From Chryseosolibacter sp966080355 (GTDB lineage Bacteria > Bacteroidota > Bacteroidia > Cytophagales > Cyclobacteriaceae), in the NCBI GenBank assembly GCA_966080355.1, contig CBHROW010000116.1:1-14735 (forward strand): a DNA stretch of 14,735 nt, written 5' to 3'. This document shows, piece by piece, positions 8,401 to 13,421 of this stretch (positions within the stretch are counted from its first letter, which is position 1; each line of letters starts with the position of its first letter). Made by a program: the position numbers and the translations under genes. The notes under the pieces are model-generated. The model searched no databases and was not told where the DNA came from. It worked only from the letters and a program-made list of their open reading frames with translations.

Positions 8401-8585
8401 AATTCATTTCAAAATTCTCACAAGGACAATTCATTGGCGAGATGATGCCGCTGCCAAACTTCGTTAATACCAACCTGCTGATTGCCAGGTCCGATGTCAC
8501 CATTCTGAAACTGAACAAGGACCAGTTCTACGAGCTTCTTTCTGACAACGTAAAACTGGCCGACAAGATCCTGGAATTCATTTGA
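5424..8585 (+). CDS. Npt/ADP-ATP-carrier-like transporter fused to HEAT-like repeats and a degenerate cyclic-nucleotide-binding domain
   Basis: A 1053-residue inner-membrane protein in three parts. Residues about 18-425 hold roughly twelve hydrophobic segments (20-40, 55-75, 80-103, 110-133, 152-172, 180-200, 230-252, 270-290, 298-322, 332-345, 388-402, 406-425), resembling the bacterial nucleotide-transporter (NTT/ADP-ATP carrier) branch of the major facilitator fold. Residues about 435-900 are soluble and helical with HEAT-like repeats, clearest over 565-715 (DRHYAAELLLHTSKEEG, VRNTAIKTSIKRYN, VVLIGHDTLPSL, VVVSQVLLSLGEAG). Residues about 936-1050 match the cNMP-binding fold (FFQKISIFENISGLTLSYLADI, NFYILVTGTIDFY, GQFIGEMMPL). 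The phosphate cassette keeps G1005/E1006, but its usual Arg is replaced within VNTNLLIAR, so cAMP binding is probably lost. Nucleotide exchange is a family-based guess; the substrate is unknown. The stop overlaps the next gene's ATG. Confidence 0.8.
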   Translation: MAEAIAGGLSLRSQEQKQITLMLATGFFMGVFIATYQVTADSLFLNRLGDQLNKAFLIAGVLGILATGLFSFFQNWIKFTTLALASVLLILAFTVSAYLLLHFGDKAYHNIYIFAMYCMSGPITAILLLSFWGIFGRLFNFRQSKRIIGWIDTGQLIAAILATIIIIPFSSKIVEDTSNYLILCCLSILIVSMLLIMISSTFTLSKNDPREFGSAVRRETKLVKLLGDKFILSLGLFLLISMVTLMFSQFAFQELVREQYPDERELTNFNSFFTGAVYGLSLIMQTFINHRIISNYGLRISLFILPMVVGIFALGSVVMGSVFGFEKEISTTGFLYFFLFIALSRLFNWTLRDSLENPVFKLFFIPMDSRVRFSIQSKVEGLMNEGARFIAGVLIFAFAFIPFFKVIHISALVLILVVLYFVVVNKIYQGYRSKIREKLEESTDVKQEKLEKGFRQISNRLEQMLSAPYSGRAVFSFKLLEKINAASLGIWVNQLMKNEDEATRFYAQERMNELKGLSVSDQYVIRFDKNKVEGGAKNILSKGDLQLILENGGDITKTRIQKLTRSVNPNDRHYAAELLLHTSKEEGVSYLMELLGDVEPKVRNTAIKTSIKRYNTEVINALIESLGSSAFSNQAMNAVVLIGHDTLPSLDAAFYRSGQNTQVMLKIVQAMGRIGGQKARDQLWNKIDYPNKVVVSQVLLSLGEAGFKAGVSQITRIKYAIEADIADIRWNLSAIQEIGDVGFHEQIKTAIRSEIQNDIEHIYMLLAMLYDTRSIQLVKENIDSGTADGITFAIELLDVFLTDQLKQRVIPVLDDLTDTERINRLEDFYPRVKLDSKLVLKFIINRDFTQSNRWTKGCVIFHIGMQRIADFKLDLIAQLFNPDNLIREVSAWALYQINSAEYHTNSKRLGEQMKRELDHLVIHSQKMMIFEKVLFFQKISIFENISGLTLSYLADISSELHLKPDETLMLDEKSNNNFYILVTGTIDFYQRGQFISKFSQGQFIGEMMPLPNFVNTNLLIARSDVTILKLNKDQFYELLSDNVKLADKILEFI

Positions 8586-8773
8586 TGACTCGTTCTAAAA
8601 AGATCTTTTTGGTATTTGCAGTAGTGTTCGTGATGCTGCTTTCTTATGCGAGTTACGACATTGGCTCCCGCACAACATTTCCCGGATCGAAGTCGCAGCT
8701 TAAAGAGCGACTAAAGGATCGCTACCTGGAGAGCGACTCCCTGAAAAAAGATTCAACATTCTTAAAAAAATAG
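8585..8773 (+). CDS. Small single-pass membrane protein, 62 residues
   Basis: No known family recognised. The ATG at 8585 shares its A with the TGA stop of the transporter fusion (TGATG), so translation is probably coupled; a TTG one codon earlier is less likely. The protein has a basic start (TRSKK), one hydrophobic segment at about 7-24 (IFLVFAVVFVMLLSYASY) without a clear cleavage site, and a highly charged tail rich in Lys, Asp, Glu and Ser (LKERLKDRYLESDSLKKDS), likely outside the inner membrane. The coupling suggests an accessory subunit of the transporter fusion (inference). Confidence 0.7.
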   Translation: MTRSKKIFLVFAVVFVMLLSYASYDIGSRTTFPGSKSQLKERLKDRYLESDSLKKDSTFLKK

Positions 8774-8774
8774 T

Positions 8775-8812
8775 AACCCGGAATGCCTGACTGGTTGCTT
8801 TGTTCGGGTTTT
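8775..8812 (+). terminator. Weak terminator-like hairpin after the transporter operon
   Basis: AACCCG(G)AA at 8775-8783 pairs with TTCGGGTT at 8803-8810 with one bulged G, followed by only four T. The right arm overlaps the upstream part of the first sRNA promoter, so the same bases may serve both functions. Confidence 0.4.
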
Positions 8813-8825
8813 ACATTTATGTTTG
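8795..8825 (+). promoter_or_regulatory. Promoter of small RNA unit 1
   Basis: TTG at 8795-8797, a 20-nt spacer and TATGTTTG at 8818-8825 match the Bacteroidota -33/-7 pattern, with a perfect -7 box. The conserved 23-nt RNA segment begins 5 nt after the box, where transcription is expected to start. Confidence 0.6.
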
Positions 8826-8829
8826 AGAC

Positions 8830-8894
8830 AGATTAAAGCCAACTATAGACAAGAAATTCCCCCTCTGTCGCGTACTCTGGGGGATTTTCTTTTT
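8830..8894 (+). ncRNA. Putative small RNA, tandem copy 1 (about 65 nt)
   Basis: The unit begins with a 23-nt sequence (8830-8852, starting AGATTAAAG and ending ATAGACAA) that recurs exactly at 9019-9041. A hairpin follows: AAAT-TCCCCC (8854-8863, with one T-T mismatch) pairs with GGGGGA-TTTT (8879-8888), then C and TTTTT (8890-8894). This is a typical rho-independent end. There is no start codon in the predicted transcript, so it is not a short ORF. The 5' part looks unpaired and could act as a seed for base pairing. The transcript and its bounds are inferred from sequence alone; I cannot assign it to a named RNA family. Confidence 0.65.
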
Positions 8895-9000
8895 ATAAAA
8901 GGATTGAGAAGTTGAGCACGTCAATTTAACGGCCGATTGACGCAATTTAACCCCCGGATTTTTCAGGTAGTCGATACAGGCATGGCGATCAGCACCGGGT
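8895..9000. other. Spacer between the two sRNA units with an inverted repeat and a direct repeat
   Basis: CGTCAAT at 8919-8925 is answered by ATTGACG at 8936-8942, a perfect 7-bp inverted repeat with a 10-nt loop. CAATTTAAC occurs at 8922-8930 and again at 8943-8951, exactly 21 bp (two helical turns) apart. No coding frame is supported. Confidence 0.5.
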
Positions 9001-9005
9001 TACAT

Positions 9006-9013
9006 TATCTTTG
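9006..9013 (+). promoter_or_regulatory. -7 promoter box of small RNA unit 2 (TATCTTTG)
   Basis: A perfect TAnnTTTG match 6 nt ahead of the second copy of the conserved 23-mer. The similarity to unit 1 extends upstream (CGGGTT then ACATT before the box). The -33 region is poorer: TGG where unit 1 has TTG. Confidence 0.55.
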
Positions 9014-9018
9014 ATTCA

Positions 9019-9084
9019 AGATTAAAGCCAACTATAGACAATGACTTTCCCTCGTGGTCAAGGACTGCGAGGGATTTTCATTTT
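9019..9084 (+). ncRNA. Putative small RNA, tandem copy 2 (about 66 nt)
   Basis: The 23-nt segment at 9019-9041 is identical to that of copy 1, 189 bp downstream of it. The hairpin that follows has a different stem, TCCCTCG (9048-9054) with CGAGGGA (9068-9074), and can extend inward with GTC/GAC at 9057-9059 and 9063-9065. The end ATTTTC-ATTTT parallels ATTTTC-TTTTT of copy 1. The stem keeps pairing while its sequence changes, which supports a real RNA structure rather than a chance repeat. Confidence 0.65.
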
Positions 9085-9228
9085 GTCCCCTTCCTTGCTG
9101 TTCAATCAGAAGCATCCCGTTGGTTTGATATCGCGCTTGTCACAAAATCCGTGACGATCCTCTCGAATTCTAGGTTTACCGGATCTGCATCTTTGTAACG
9201 AGAGAACATTTTTTTATATCTTTTAAGA
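9085..9228. other. Leader region of the cytochrome operon
   Basis: No gene is seen. GTCAC (9139-9143) and GTGAC (9151-9155) form a 5-bp inverted repeat with a 7-bp centre. CATCTTTG at 9188-9195 and TATCTTTT at 9217-9224 each match the TAnnTTTG box at all but one fixed position; the first leaves a more usual leader length before the ATG at 9229. Neither has a good -33 element. Confidence 0.35.
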
Positions 9229-9597
9229 ATGAACAGACTGCGATTGCCATCCATTTTTCTCGCGTTCACTTTATTGGTCCTTGTAACTCACCAGTCTTGT
9301 GTCGATCACAATTTCCCATCCTACACGTGTCCGGATACCGAGGTTAGCTATCAACTGGATGTGGATCCGATCATTCAGACCAAATGCGCGATTCCCGACT
9401 GTCACAATGGAAGTTTGGGTGCCGACCGTGATTGGCGGAATTTTTCAATTTTTCAGGAGAAGGCTTTGCATGGAGATGTCAAAAATTTTGTTGTGCACAG
9501 GATCATGCCGAGGCCCGAAAGTACTGCCGGACCACTTTCTCAAGAACAGATCAACACGATCGCATGTTGGGTAGACGCTGGCGCTAAAGACAATTGA
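9229..9597 (+). CDS. Secreted cytochrome c-like protein with CX4CH haem motif, possible lipoprotein
   Basis: A 122-residue exported protein. A hydrophobic signal (about 7-19) ends at HQSC with Cys24; the residues before it are not a classical lipobox, so lipid attachment is uncertain. The motif KCAIPDCHNG (C53, C58, H59) reads CX4CH, an expanded form of the CXXCH haem-attachment motif, within the frame seen in small Bacteroidota cytochromes (VDPIIQTKC...CHNG). Downstream, RIMPRP offers Met93 as the likely second axial ligand, and LSQEQINTIACWVDAGAKDN (103-122) is a typical C-terminal cytochrome c helix. C34 and C113 could form a disulfide. The role is probably electron transfer in the periplasm or at the outer membrane. 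It opens a tight operon: the next ATG follows the stop by 1 bp. Confidence 0.75.
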   Translation: MNRLRLPSIFLAFTLLVLVTHQSCVDHNFPSYTCPDTEVSYQLDVDPIIQTKCAIPDCHNGSLGADRDWRNFSIFQEKALHGDVKNFVVHRIMPRPESTAGPLSQEQINTIACWVDAGAKDN

Positions 9598-9598
9598 T

Positions 9599-10144
9599 AT
9601 GAGAATGCTAATTGCTTTCTTATTGACAAGCATCTGCACTTCAGCTTTGCAGGCGCAAAAGTATGGAATAGAGAAATCGCATGTCGAGTTCTATTCCCAT
9701 GCAACCATCGAAGACATCAAAGCAGATAACGCGAAAGCATCTGGTCTTTTTAACAGCGAAACTTCAGACGTTGTATTCTCGATCCCGATAACGGAATTTC
9801 AGTTCGCCAAGTCATTGATGCAGGAGCACTTCAACGAGAAGTACATGGAATCAGACAAATATCCCAAGTCGACATTTCAGGGAAAGGTCACCGGGTTTGA
9901 TGCTAAATCCACTGCAGAGCAACAAGTGCATGCCGTGGGAAAGTTGTCCATTCACGGTGTGTCGAAAGAAGTCGATATTCCAGGTACGATCGCCAGGAAT
10001 GGTGACCACTGGATCGTTCATGCAAAATTCCCCGTGAAGCTTGCCGACTACAATATTGCTATTCCACAGTTGCTCTGGCAGAATATCGCTGAGCAGGTTG
10101 ACGTGACGGTCGATTTCGATTTTAAACCTCAGTCAAAGAAATGA
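9599..10144 (+). CDS. YceI family periplasmic protein (first of tandem pair)
   Basis: A 181-residue exported protein with a signal peptide ending near SALQA|QKY (about residue 19). The rest is a YceI-type lipocalin-like beta-barrel, a fold known to hold polyisoprenoid chains: strands around HVEFYSHATIEDIKADN, VVFSIPITEFQF, EHFNEKYMESDKYPKSTFQGKVTGF (the family hallmark, about 77-101), a KLSIHGVSKEVDIPGT hairpin and a final VDVTVDFDF strand. It is clearly a paralogue of the next gene, sharing about half its residues by eye (HFNEKYME, KSTFQGK, LWQNIAE versus LVWQNIAE). Its stop overlaps the next ATG (ATGA). It may carry a quinone or isoprenoid ligand linked to the neighbouring cytochrome (inference). 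Confidence 0.88.
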   Translation: MRMLIAFLLTSICTSALQAQKYGIEKSHVEFYSHATIEDIKADNAKASGLFNSETSDVVFSIPITEFQFAKSLMQEHFNEKYMESDKYPKSTFQGKVTGFDAKSTAEQQVHAVGKLSIHGVSKEVDIPGTIARNGDHWIVHAKFPVKLADYNIAIPQLLWQNIAEQVDVTVDFDFKPQSKK

Positions 10145-10677
10145 AGGGATTTCTTGTCTCATTGATATTCGTGCTGAGCGGGATTGTCGCATCTGCGCAA
10201 AAGTATGTTACAGAGGCGGGCTTGATCAGCTTTTTTTCTGACGCTGCAATCGAGGACATCAAAGCGGAGAACAAGATGGTTGGCAGTCTCTTCAACGCCA
10301 CTTCGGGAGAGTTGGTTTATATAGTAAAGATCAAAGACTTTATTTTTGACAAAGCGTTGATGCGCGAGCACTTCAATGAGAAATACATGGAAACCGAAAA
10401 ATTTCCAAAGTCTACTTTCCAGGGAAAACTGGTCGGGTTTAATCCATCGGCAGTTGGTGAGCAGAAAGTCAGCGCAAAGGGCAAGCTGACCATTCATGGC
10501 ATTACCAAAGATATCGATATTCCCGGCACGGTGGAATTCGACAAAGGCAAAGTGAAAATGAAATCGAAGTTCATGGTGAAGCTCGAAGATTATAATGTGA
10601 AAATCCCGAAATTAGTCTGGCAGAATATTGCCGAGGAAGTTGAAGTGAAGATCGATTTTAGTTACAAGACATTATGA
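10141..10677 (+). CDS. YceI family periplasmic protein (second of tandem pair)
   Basis: A 178-residue exported protein with a signal peptide ending near IVASA|QKY (residue 19). The YceI hallmark is present as HFNEKYMETEKFPKSTFQGK followed by LVGF, with KLTIHGITKDIDIPGT and the closing VEVKIDFSYK strand. Against its upstream paralogue the C-terminal half is richer in lysine (DKGKVKMKSKFMVKLEDYNVKIPK), which would change the barrel's surface charge. It overlaps the preceding stop by 4 bp and its own stop overlaps the next start by 4 bp, so all are likely translated together. The pair arose by tandem duplication and has diverged, suggesting two related ligands or a relay. Confidence 0.88.
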   Translation: MKGFLVSLIFVLSGIVASAQKYVTEAGLISFFSDAAIEDIKAENKMVGSLFNATSGELVYIVKIKDFIFDKALMREHFNEKYMETEKFPKSTFQGKLVGFNPSAVGEQKVSAKGKLTIHGITKDIDIPGTVEFDKGKVKMKSKFMVKLEDYNVKIPKLVWQNIAEEVEVKIDFSYKTL

Positions 10678-11558
10678 AGAAAACTATACCTGCATTTTTT
10701 TTAACGTTGTTGGTTGGGGTGGCCTGTGCCCAGGACGATCTCATGAAAGAGCTCGAGTCAAGTCAAACAAGCGATACCGATTACGCGTTTCAGACATTCA
10801 AAGGCACGAGGTTGGTGAATGGGCACACGATCGAAACGAAAGCGAAAGGCACACTTGAATTTATTTTTGCACACCGGTTCGGACAGATCAATGACGGTTT
10901 GTATGAAATGTTCGGACTTGACGATGCTTATGTTCGCCTCGGCCTCGACTACGGAATTTCCGATAAAGTTAGCGTAAGTATCGGTCGAAATTCTGTAGAC
11001 AAGACCATGGACGGCTACGTAAAAGCGAAACTTGCTCGTCAAAGTAAAGGAGCGCGAACCTTTCCCGTGTCGATCACAGCGCTTGGCGGTCTGGCTTATA
11101 AAACTTCCCCTAAAAAAGAAAACGTGGTCGATGGTTTTGAAAATGTCGACAGGCTCGCTTATGTCGCACAGGCCCTGATCGCCCGGAAATTCACAACACG
11201 GTTCTCGATGCAACTCATGCCTACGTTCGTGCATAAGAACGCAGTGGACCAGACCATTGAAAAGAACGATCAGATCGCGTTGGGAATTGGCGGCAGGATC
11301 AAACTCACGAAAAGTGTCGCGCTCACCAGCGAGTATTACTACCGCCTCGATGTTCCCGATAGCAATCCGTACCATAACGCAATCGGCTTCGGCATCGACA
11401 TTGAAACCGGTGGCCACGTGTTCCAATTGATCGTCACAAATACGCGTGGACTTACCGAACGCTCATTCGTCACCGAAACCGAAGGCGACTTTGGCGCTGG
11501 CGACATTCACCTGGGCTTCAACGTGACTCGGACATTCCAATTGAGGCATAAAAAATAA
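10674..11558 (+). CDS. DUF5777-type outer-membrane beta-barrel protein
   Basis: A 294-residue protein with a signal peptide ending near VACA|QDD (residue 19). The mature part shows the opening motif of DUF5777 barrels as I recall it: THIETKAKGTLEF-type start then FIFAHRFGQIND, YEMFGLDDAYVRLGLDYGI and KVSVSIGRN, with alternating amphipathic strands to the end (VALTSEYYYRLDV, HVFQLIVTNTRG, DIHLGFNVTRTFQL). This suggests about 10-14 outer-membrane strands. Its biochemical role is unknown. The 4-bp overlap with the second YceI gene ties it to the cytochrome/YceI operon, so it may be the outer-membrane partner of those periplasmic proteins. No terminator is visible in the 59 bp after the stop. Confidence 0.75.
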   Translation: MKKTIPAFFLTLLVGVACAQDDLMKELESSQTSDTDYAFQTFKGTRLVNGHTIETKAKGTLEFIFAHRFGQINDGLYEMFGLDDAYVRLGLDYGISDKVSVSIGRNSVDKTMDGYVKAKLARQSKGARTFPVSITALGGLAYKTSPKKENVVDGFENVDRLAYVAQALIARKFTTRFSMQLMPTFVHKNAVDQTIEKNDQIALGIGGRIKLTKSVALTSEYYYRLDVPDSNPYHNAIGFGIDIETGGHVFQLIVTNTRGLTERSFVTETEGDFGAGDIHLGFNVTRTFQLRHKK

Positions 11559-11617
11559 GAGAGGTATTGAACTATAACGCGAAGTCTGTACTTTAACAGA
11601 AACTTCACCCGCTTCCG

Positions 11618-13030
11618 TTGCTTTTACTTTCCATCATCGCGTATCTGCTGCTCACGATTCTGATTGGGTTTTGGGCTTCGCGCAGGGTGAAGACGCTCGA
11701 TGACTTCATGCTTGCCGGAAGAAGTCTTCCACTCATGCTGAGTTCCACTGCAATGTTCGCAACCTGGTTTGGATCGGAGACAGTTTTCGGAGCTTCTTCT
11801 CAATTTTTAAAAGGCGGCCTCTATCATGTTATCGAAGATCCCTTTGGAGCCGCATTGTGTCTTGTTTTGTTCGGAACCTTTTTCACACGGAAACTTTATA
11901 ATATGAACCTGCTCACGCTTGGTGATTTTTTCCGCGTAAAATTCGGAAGACGAACCGAGCTGGTAGCCAGTATTTTTCTCGGTCCGCCTTATCTTGGCTA
12001 CATCGCTGCGCAGCTTGTAGCCATGGGTTTGATCATGAATGCAGTGACCGGGATCGAGACCTGGGAAGGTGTTGTGATCAGCGCGGTTGTGGTAACGATC
12101 TATACTTATGTGGGAGGCATGTGGGCGATCACGCTCACCGACTTTATCCAAACGATCATCATCATTCTTGGTCTGGTTGTTCTGGCGGTGATCCTGGGAT
12201 CCAAGGCGGGTGGCTTTACGCACGTGATGTCGCAAGTCCCAAAGGAGAGATTTCAGTTTCTGCCCCAGCTGGAGTTTAAGGAAATTGTGGCATGGATTGC
12301 GGCATGGTCGGTGCTTGGGCTGGGTTCCATTCCATCGCAAGATGTGTTTCAGCGTTCGATGTCATCTGAATCTGCGAAGACCGCTGTGCGTTCGTGCTAT
12401 GTTGCCGCGATCATGTACTTGAGCATTGCCATGTTGCCGCTGTTTATCAGCATCTGCACAGCGTATCTATATCCCGAAAAAACCGCAGGCGACACACAGC
12501 TGGCGTTGCCCCACATGGTGCTCGAGCATACAACCCTTCCCGTGCAAATACTTTTCTTCGGTTCATTGCTCTCGGCTATTATGAGCACAACCAGTTCGGT
12601 GATCCTCGCCCCGGCAGCAATTATCTCGGAGAACCTTGTCAAACCACTGATGAAACATCGGATCAACGATAAGCAACTGCTGGTCATCACCCGGATTTCC
12701 ATGCTTACCTTCAGTGTTTTGGCCACCGTGATGGCGTGCATGCGCTCGAACATCTACGAACTGGTGGGCGAGTCTTCAATTCTCAGCCTCGTTTCTTTAT
12801 TCGCCCCGTTAACGTTCGGATTGTACTGGAGTCGTTCGAGTAGTGGAGGAGCTTTTCTTGCCATGGTGCTTGGTATGCTTACGTGGATTATCTTTGAAAT
12901 TTATGAAACGAGCTGGCCGAGTTTGGTGCCAGCCACGTTAGTCAGCGTAGGAGGAATGATAGCGGGCAGTTTCATCTGGCCGCGCAACGAGAAAAACCAT
13001 GATCACCATACAGCTCAATCGATTGAATGA
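11618..13030 (+). CDS. Sodium:solute symporter (SSS) family transporter, TTG start
   Basis: A 470-residue inner-membrane protein of the SSS family, which couples sodium entry to uptake of sugars, amino acids, vitamins or other solutes. About 13 hydrophobic segments are seen. Landmarks are the first helix with the basic end FWASRRVKTLDDFMLAGRSLP, TWFGSETVFGASS (49-61), LTLGDFFRVKFGRR, and the family signature YTYVGGMWAITLTDFIQT (162-179). The frame is open only from 11597 and the first in-frame ATG is Met31, inside the conserved region after helix 1, so TTG at 11618 is the best start. The substrate cannot be told; a fatty acid, sugar or amino acid are all possible. It overlaps the OsmC-like gene by 32 bp at its 3' end. 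Confidence 0.88.
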   Translation: MLLLSIIAYLLLTILIGFWASRRVKTLDDFMLAGRSLPLMLSSTAMFATWFGSETVFGASSQFLKGGLYHVIEDPFGAALCLVLFGTFFTRKLYNMNLLTLGDFFRVKFGRRTELVASIFLGPPYLGYIAAQLVAMGLIMNAVTGIETWEGVVISAVVVTIYTYVGGMWAITLTDFIQTIIIILGLVVLAVILGSKAGGFTHVMSQVPKERFQFLPQLEFKEIVAWIAAWSVLGLGSIPSQDVFQRSMSSESAKTAVRSCYVAAIMYLSIAMLPLFISICTAYLYPEKTAGDTQLALPHMVLEHTTLPVQILFFGSLLSAIMSTTSSVILAPAAIISENLVKPLMKHRINDKQLLVITRISMLTFSVLATVMACMRSNIYELVGESSILSLVSLFAPLTFGLYWSRSSSGGAFLAMVLGMLTWIIFEIYETSWPSLVPATLVSVGGMIAGSFIWPRNEKNHDHHTAQSIE

Positions 13031-13418
13031 CGCTTTTCACTTCGAAGCGTCTAACGAGAACGGAAATAGCGTGCACATCGATGCGTCACCTGACATCGGT
13101 GGAACCAACCAAGGAATGCGGCCGATGCAAATGTTGCTGGCAGCGATGGGAGGGTGCAGCTCAATTGACATCGTCAACATCCTGAAGAAACAAAAACAAG
13201 ACCTGAGAGACATTAAAGTGACTGTTACAGGTGAGCGTGAGGAGGGAGCCGTGCCTTCGCTGTTTGTCAAGGTTCATGCACACTTTAAGTTATTCGGGAA
13301 CCTGGATGAAGACAAAGCCGGCAAAGCGGTATCATTGTCAGTTGATAAATACTGCTCCGTGGCCAAGACCCTGGAAAAAACAGCTACCATTACTTATTCG
13401 TTTGAGATTATCCGATAG
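12999..13418 (+). CDS. OsmC/Ohr family protein
   Basis: A 139-residue cytosolic protein of the OsmC superfamily, whose studied members reduce organic hydroperoxides using two cysteines. The two conserved positions are present: C53 in AAMGGCSSIDIVNIL and C119 in KYCSVAKTLEKTATITYSF. The start DAFHFEASNENGNSVHIDASPDIGGTNQGMRP is the form found in the general OsmC branch (YhfA-like) rather than in Ohr, so the true substrate is uncertain. The next Met is residue 40, so the ATG at 12999 and the 32-bp overlap with the symporter gene appear real. metZ begins 3 bp after the stop; a thiol-based protein beside a sulfur-amino-acid enzyme is a plausible functional link. Confidence 0.87.
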   Translation: MITIQLNRLNDAFHFEASNENGNSVHIDASPDIGGTNQGMRPMQMLLAAMGGCSSIDIVNILKKQKQDLRDIKVTVTGEREEGAVPSLFVKVHAHFKLFGNLDEDKAGKAVSLSVDKYCSVAKTLEKTATITYSFEIIR

Positions 13419-13421
13419 AAA

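Noticed and set aside
8830..9041. The 23-bp direct repeats as attachment sites or ends of a small mobile element
   Set aside because: Only 166 bp lie between them, with no gene or terminal inverted repeats, and each copy has its own promoter box and terminator hairpin, which fits two RNA genes better.
10758..11426. A 222-codon minus-strand frame opposite the DUF5777 barrel
   Set aside because: Antisense shadow; no promoter, ribosome site or family motif.
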